A model generated the notes under the pieces. The model was not told the origin of the DNA. It made no database searches and saw nothing but the letters and a program-made list of their open reading frames with translations. This document shows positions 20,985-24,756 of a stretch of DNA of 24,756 nucleotides, in pieces (the stretch's first letter is position 1; the number at the start of each line of letters is the position of its first letter). This stretch comes from an uncultured Candidatus Saccharibacteria bacterium (lineage in GTDB: Bacteria; Patescibacteriota; Saccharimonadia; Saccharimonadales; Saccharimonadaceae). Location: positions 1 through 24,756 of the forward strand of contig CAOQYN010000010.1 in the NCBI GenBank assembly GCA_948514425.1, in the 5' to 3' direction. A program made the translations under genes and the position numbers.

Positions 20985-21014
20985 CAATACGCAGTTACAC
21001 CTCCAACTTCCTTA

Positions 21015-23483
21015 CTACAGTTCGCCCCAATTCTTCCCGCAAGTCACCTCTACCGCCAACTTCACTGGCAATTCGGGAGCCACTCCTTCCATCTCCCGCT
21101 TCAACAACTCCCCAACTTCCCCCTCCATCCCTTTGTCACACTCCACAATCAACGAATCATGCACTTGCATCACCATCTTTGCTCCATCTGGCAAAATCTT
21201 GTCGACCTGTATCATCGCTTTTTTCATCAAATCCGCCTCTGTTCCCTGAATTGGCATATTCTGCGCCGCCCTCTCTGCACCCGTCCGTACAACAAAATTA
21301 CTCGACAAAACATCTGGCGTCGGCCGCCGTCGTCCGAACAAAGTCTCAACATAGCCTTCCTTACGCGCTTTCTCTAAAACCTGCTCCAAATACACTTTAA
21401 TCGGTTTTCGCACTTCAAAATACTTCTCAATAAATTCCTTCGCTTCCGCAAAAGACATGTCTGCCGCGATAGCCAACCCTCGTATACTCATCCCATACAA
21501 AATACCAAAGTTAATGACCTTCGCCGCTCGCCTTTGTTCCTTTGTCACTTCGTCCATCGACACTCCAAAAGCCTCCGCCGCTGTCTTTGTATGAATATCC
21601 AAATCCTGATTAAAATCGTCAATTAACTTCTGATCGCCCGCCAATGCCGCTGCCAATCGCAACTCAAACTGCGAATAATCTGCACTTACCAATATTTTAC
21701 CCTTTGGTGCCACGAAACCCGTTCGAATCCGCTTACCTACCTCCGTTCGCACTGGAATATTTTGCAAATTCGGATTCGTTGAAGACAGTCGCCCTGTCGC
21801 CGTCACATTTTGGTTAAAAGTCGTATGAATCCTCCCCTCCCGATCCGCCAACTCTGGCAAAGGCGCAATATATGTCGATAACAACTTCGCTGCCTCTCGA
21901 TAACGCTTTACTGCATCAATAATCCCATGTTCCCCCTCTAACTTATCCAACTCTTTTACCCCAGTCGAATACCCCCTCGCCGTCTTCTTGATTCCTTTTG
22001 TTGGTAACGCCAATCGTACGAAAAGCACATTTGCCAACTGCGCTGGCGAATTAATGTTAAACTTCTCTCCAGCATAGTCCCATACCTCACGTTCCAAATG
22101 TCTAACCTCGCGCTCAAACTCATTCCGCAGCTTCGCAAAATACGTCTGATCAATCAACATCCCGTAATTTTCCATCTTGTATAAAACCGGTATCAGGGGT
22201 AAATCAAACTGAACAAAAATATTATACAACGCTGGTAACTTCTCAAATTCCCGTTTTTGCGCCTCATATTCGGACTTTTCCTCACCCTGTTCAACTTTCC
22301 GCGCCAATGGTTCCAACAAGAACCGTCCTTGTCCAAGATCCCAAAACGCACTCCCATCTAATACTTTGTTCGCCACTTCCTCATTTTTGTGCATCAAATC
22401 TTTTACGTTCCAAGAAACGAGCGTACCATCTGGCAACTCCTGCACCACTTCCAACGTCTGTTGGCTCAAATCTGGCCCCAAAGCCACGATTTTGCCCCTT
22501 TTCCGACCTTTAGAGACCTTTCTTTCTGCTTCCGCGTCATCTACAAGATCAATCTCTCCGAACTCTCCTAGAGCCCCCTGGGCGTCTTTTTGAGCCTTTT
22601 TCGCACGTTTTTTCTCAGCACGCGGCTCTCTAAAAAACTTTCGCGCCAGAGACCTAAATTCCAGCTTATTTAACGCATTAAGAATCCGCTCTTGGTTCAA
22701 TTCCAAGTCTGGTAATTCATCCAGCTCTACAGGAGCATCTGTCATAATTTTAGCTAACTCTAATGACATATATGCATTTTTCTTCCCCGCCTCTAATTTT
22801 CGTCGCGTCGCTGGCAAAACATTGTCCAAATGTTCATATACCCCGTCCAACGTTCCAAACTCCGCCAACAACTTCGCCGCCGTTTTTTCACCAATCCCCG
22901 CCACTCCAGGAATATTATCCGAAGAATCCCCTTTTAGTGCCTTCAAGTCCAAAAACTGTGCCTTTTTAATCCCATATTTCTCCTCCACTGCTGGCACATC
23001 CATCTCTTCCAGCTTCGAAAATCCTTTGAGAATCCGATACATTCGCGTATTTTCATCTACAATCTGCAGCATATCCAAATCCGATGACACAATAATTGTA
23101 TCAAAATCCCCCTCCTCGTCTGCCTGTAACGCCAATGTGCCAATAATGTCATCCGCCTCATAATCATCACATTCCACGAAGCTCCAACCCAAAGCCAACA
23201 CCAGTTCCTTCAAATACGGAATCTGCACATAAAAATCATCTCCAGGTTTTACTCGCCCCGCCTTATACTCTGGGAAAATCTCTTTTCGTTTTGAAGTCGA
23301 ACTTTTCGAATCCCACGCTACTACTACCTTTGTCGGCTCCAGTTGCCGCACAATCTCCATCGCAATCGCCGCAAAACCATAAATTCCACCCGTCGGCGTC
23401 CCATCACTCGTCGAAAGCGCCCCCATCGCATAATATCCTCGATAAAACACCGATTTTCCATCAATCAGTACCAGTCTTTTCAT
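21015..23483 (-). CDS. polA: DNA polymerase I
   Basis: From ATG 23483 the protein is 822 aa (MKRLVLIDGKSVFYRGYYAM); the frame extends 26 codons upstream, but TATACT lies 6 nt before this ATG. Residues about 1-290 form the 5'-3' exonuclease (YEADDIIGTLA, SSDLDMLQIV, LKGDSSDNIPGVAGIGEKTA). The middle region is short and has lost the DnaQ-type 3'-5' exonuclease acidic motifs. The polymerase has motif A VSADYSQFELRLAA, motif B RRAAKVINFGILYGMS with Phe at the sugar-discriminating position, and motif C QVHDSLIVE. It serves primer removal, gap filling and repair, probably without proofreading. It is a single gene, divergent from the kinase. Confidence 0.96.
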   Translation of the reverse strand: MKRLVLIDGKSVFYRGYYAMGALSTSDGTPTGGIYGFAAIAMEIVRQLEPTKVVVAWDSKSSTSKRKEIFPEYKAGRVKPGDDFYVQIPYLKELVLALGWSFVECDDYEADDIIGTLALQADEEGDFDTIIVSSDLDMLQIVDENTRMYRILKGFSKLEEMDVPAVEEKYGIKKAQFLDLKALKGDSSDNIPGVAGIGEKTAAKLLAEFGTLDGVYEHLDNVLPATRRKLEAGKKNAYMSLELAKIMTDAPVELDELPDLELNQERILNALNKLEFRSLARKFFREPRAEKKRAKKAQKDAQGALGEFGEIDLVDDAEAERKVSKGRKRGKIVALGPDLSQQTLEVVQELPDGTLVSWNVKDLMHKNEEVANKVLDGSAFWDLGQGRFLLEPLARKVEQGEEKSEYEAQKREFEKLPALYNIFVQFDLPLIPVLYKMENYGMLIDQTYFAKLRNEFEREVRHLEREVWDYAGEKFNINSPAQLANVLFVRLALPTKGIKKTARGYSTGVKELDKLEGEHGIIDAVKRYREAAKLLSTYIAPLPELADREGRIHTTFNQNVTATGRLSSTNPNLQNIPVRTEVGKRIRTGFVAPKGKILVSADYSQFELRLAAALAGDQKLIDDFNQDLDIHTKTAAEAFGVSMDEVTKEQRRAAKVINFGILYGMSIRGLAIAADMSFAEAKEFIEKYFEVRKPIKVYLEQVLEKARKEGYVETLFGRRRPTPDVLSSNFVVRTGAERAAQNMPIQGTEADLMKKAMIQVDKILPDGAKMVMQVHDSLIVECDKGMEGEVGELLKREMEGVAPELPVKLAVEVTCGKNWGEL

Positions 23484-23489
23484 AAACCC

Positions 23490-23495
23490 AGTATA
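23490..23495 (-). promoter_or_regulatory. -10 box of polA (leaderless)
   Basis: TGTTATACT ends 6 nt before ATG 23483, which decides the start over the longer open frame. Confidence 0.55.
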
Positions 23496-23594
23496 ACACA
23501 AGCACCCCGGCCTCCACTCCAAAAGAATTTTGACCGGAGTTTGTCTCAGAAAGCACCGCAAAAGCTATGGATTTAGCGCTTAACCTAAACTCCC

Positions 23595-23638
23595 AAGCAT
23601 ATTATAAGCATATTATAAGCATATTATAAGCATTTTAT
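23595..23638. repeat. 11-bp tandem repeat, four units
   Basis: AAGCATATTAT repeated four times, the last with one change (AAGCATTTTAT). The unit is about one helical turn. On the minus strand each junction creates TATAAT. It sits between divergent polA and the kinase. Confidence 0.85.
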
Positions 23639-23673
23639 ATTCTCCCACTATCAAAATGTCTTCTCTTTTATGC

Positions 23674-23679
23674 TATAAT
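23674..23679 (+). promoter_or_regulatory. TATAAT box of the kinase gene (leaderless)
   Basis: TATGCTATAAT (extended -10) ends 7 nt before ATG 23687; no SD. Confidence 0.6.
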
Positions 23680-23686
23680 ATAGCCC

Positions 23687-24262
23687 ATGAACAAATCCCC
23701 TAATTTCCAGCTACTCGCCATTGTCGGCATGAGTGGTAGCGGCAAATCCGTAGCCGTTGAATACCTTACCAAACTTGGTTACCCTAAAGTCCATCTAGGC
23801 AACATGATTTATCAAGAAATGGCCAAACGTAGCATTGAACGCACCCCCGACGGCAAAAGCGAAAAAGCTTTCCGCGAAATGATTCGCAAAACCGAAGGCC
23901 AAGATTGGGTAGCTCGTCAAGCTATCGCCGAAACCAAAGATCTTATTGCCGCTGGGCAAAAACAAATCGTTATCGATGGCATATATTCTTGGACTGAATA
24001 CCGCGCTTTTCAGCATGAGTTTCCAGGCGCTCTTGTCACCATCGCCATCGTTACACCAAAAGCCCTCCGCTATGAACGTGTCGCCAAGCGCCCTGATCGC
24101 CCTTTTGACGCCGAAGCTATCCGCGAACGTGATTATAGCGAAATCGAAAACATGGAAAAAGGTGGCCCTATTGCTATGGCAGATTATTTCATCTTAAACG
24201 ACGGTCCTGTCGATGATCTCCAAACCAATCTTAAAAACATTTTAAAGACTCTCAATACCTAA
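23687..24262 (+). CDS. P-loop kinase, UPF0200/dephospho-CoA-kinase-like
   Basis: The 191-aa protein has P-loop GMSGSGKS (about residues 14-21), KVHLGNMIYQEM, then QIVIDGIYSWTEYRAFQ, VTIAIVTPKALRYERVAKRPDRPFD, IRERDYSEIENM and IAMADYFILNDG. This order closely follows the archaeal UPF0200 family, relatives of dephospho-CoA kinase and NMP kinases. Substrate is not known; CoaE function is possible, but the canonical CoaE motifs are not exact. Apparent leaderless start. The third cassette block begins about 55 bp downstream. Confidence 0.75.
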   Translation: MNKSPNFQLLAIVGMSGSGKSVAVEYLTKLGYPKVHLGNMIYQEMAKRSIERTPDGKSEKAFREMIRKTEGQDWVARQAIAETKDLIAAGQKQIVIDGIYSWTEYRAFQHEFPGALVTIAIVTPKALRYERVAKRPDRPFDAEAIRERDYSEIENMEKGGPIAMADYFILNDGPVDDLQTNLKNILKTLNT

Positions 24263-24273
24263 TTGCAAGACAA

Positions 24274-24318
24274 ATGCAATACATCGTACATCATATGTAC
24301 AGACAATGTAATGCATTA
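24274..24318. repeat. GTACATAC-type motif, locus 3
   Basis: ATGCAATACATCGTACATC faces GTACAGACAATGTAATGCAT as an imperfect inverted repeat. The right arm, read in reverse, gives GCATTACATTGT as at 407-418. It abuts truncated cassette repeat G directly and may also end transcription of the kinase gene. Confidence 0.55.
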
Positions 24319-24335
24319 CTTTTGTCCGTAGTGGG
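24319..24335 (+). repeat. Cassette repeat copy G (core only)
   Basis: Only the 17-bp core CTTTTGTCCGTAGTGGG remains; upstream homology is replaced by the GTACATAC-type motif. Confidence 0.85.
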
Positions 24336-24521
24336 TATGTTAATCCTTCTTTTGGCGCCTCTTACTATGTCGGTGAGCGTGGCTATGGCTGGTCTCGTAC
24401 TCTCCAGTCCACTATCTACGCCTATGGCGTCTACCTCACCCCCTCAAGCGCCTATCCCTCAGCGGATACCCCTCTCTGGGGCGCTTTCCCCCTCCACTGC
24501 CTCTACCTAGGTAGTGTTTGA
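24319..24521 (+). other. FISUMP-like cassette 7 (complete coding part)
   Basis: Frame from repeat G: FVRSGYVNPSFGASYYVGER, GYGWSRTLQS, IYAYGVYLTPSSAYPS, LWGAFPLHCLYLGSV, TGA 24519-24521. The end FPLHCL is closest to the canonical FISUMP ending with Cys. The CTACCTAGGTAG box and downstream TGTTTGATGGAGA are shared with cassette 5. No start or RBS. Confidence 0.65.
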
Positions 24522-24531
24522 TGGAGAGAAA

Positions 24532-24715
24532 GAGAATAATGTTGAAAGAAAAGATTAAGATGAGATGATACTTGAGTGTCGTTAGAGACCTTGGCACTTG
24601 TTGTCTTGGCTGAGATTTTTCGCATCTTTAGGTAAGAAAAATCTCACCACTGGTCTCCTAACGACACTCAGGTATCATCATTGGAGTATTATGTCTTTTC
24701 TTCCAACATCATCTC
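24532..24715. repeat. Foldback element of about 185 bp (nested inverted repeats)
   Basis: Three nested arm pairs: outer ATAATGTTGAAAGAAAAGA (24536-24554) against TCTTTTCTTCCAACATCAT; middle GATGATACTTGAGTGTCGTT (about 24565-24590) against 24652-24680 with about 27 of 28 pairs; inner GAGATTTTTC (24612-24621) against GAAAAATCTC (24636-24645) with a 14-nt loop. The right outer arm overlaps the start of cassette repeat H. The corresponding gap after cassette 5 is only about 17 bp, so this is an insertion or specialised junction. Confidence 0.75.
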
Positions 24716-24743
24716 CCTACCCTTAGCTTTTGTCCGTAGTGGG
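24703..24743 (+). repeat. Cassette repeat copy H (full)
   Basis: Full 41-bp copy identical to copy B, at the right edge of the window. Confidence 0.9.
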
Positions 24744-24756
24744 TATGCCTATACTA
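24703..24756 (+). other. FISUMP-like cassette 8 (5' end only, runs off the window)
   Basis: Open frame NIISLPLAFVRSGYAYT continues past the window end. It shows that the third block goes on to the right. Confidence 0.55.

Noticed and set aside
23484..23561. 26-codon N-terminal extension of polA
   Set aside because: The extension has no family match and the -10 box lies inside it, 6 nt before ATG 23483.
3788..24262. UGA recoded to glycine, as in Gracilibacteria or Absconditabacteria
   Set aside because: UGA ends thrS and the 35-aa ORF at sensible positions, and no conserved protein needs read-through.
24274..24510. 78-aa plus-strand ORF starting MQYIVHHMYR
   Set aside because: It reads cassette 7 in the wrong frame; the FISUMP-like frame is the one starting at 24321.
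24532..24715. Classical integron attC site
   Set aside because: The size fits, but I see no attC-type RYYYAAC/GTTRRRY boxes, and the crossover repeat lies inside the coding frame, unlike integron cassettes.

Overview
The window looks like a compact, roughly 45% GC bacterial chromosome of the Candidate Phyla Radiation, most plausibly a Saccharibacteria (TM7) member. This is inferred from short proteins, tight spacing, several apparently leaderless genes with TATAAT-like boxes 6-7 nt before ATG, UGA used as a normal stop, and typical patescibacterial gene types. No database was searched.

Layout. 1-445: promoterless cassettes encoding the end of a FISUMP-like (Fib_succ_major-like) surface domain. 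446-4129 (minus): a VirD4/TraG-type membrane ATPase, a charged partner protein and a small membrane protein. 4270-5921: an RNA block with an unidentified, highly structured RNA of about 750 nt, an sRNA of about 110 nt, and tmRNA (tag AKNTNKHVLYAPAFA). 6089-9353 (plus): comM, then infC (AUU start), rpmI, rplT and rpmB. 9402-9740 (minus): RNase P RNA. 9801-11000 (minus): a Nudix-RNase HI fusion and an unidentified two-domain RNA. 11020-15473 (minus): an operon thrS, 35-aa ORF, miaA, winged-helix regulator, MBL-like protein, M50 protease. 15552-16926 (minus): a YgjV-like membrane protein and an HD (p)ppGpp-hydrolase-like protein. 17076-17152: tRNA-Val(UAC), followed by a second cassette block. 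18134-18376: rpsT. 18520-20022 (minus): a holA-like gene and mutM. 20067-20984: a GDPD-like exported protein. 21015-23483 (minus): polA. 23687-24262: a UPF0200-like kinase. 24319-24756: a third cassette block.

The most unusual content is the cassette system. Eight copies of one repeat (up to 41 bp, shared core CTTTTGTCCGTAGTGGG) lie in both orientations at three separated loci. Each copy opens a cassette of about 200 bp that starts with the reading frame LAFVRSG and ends near PLRWL, with a highly divergent middle. The repeat is open in one frame, and its other two frames contain stops that end the preceding cassette. No complete gene, promoter or recombinase for the family lies in the window, so these look like silent donor modules for switching the C-terminal domain of a surface protein encoded elsewhere.

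Secondary signals are a 28-29 bp repeat family in and upstream of comM, paired ATGTTGT-N7-ACAACAT operator-like sites before the large RNA promoter, a tmRNA whose T-loop lacks the usual UUC, and a foldback of about 185 bp inside the third cassette block.
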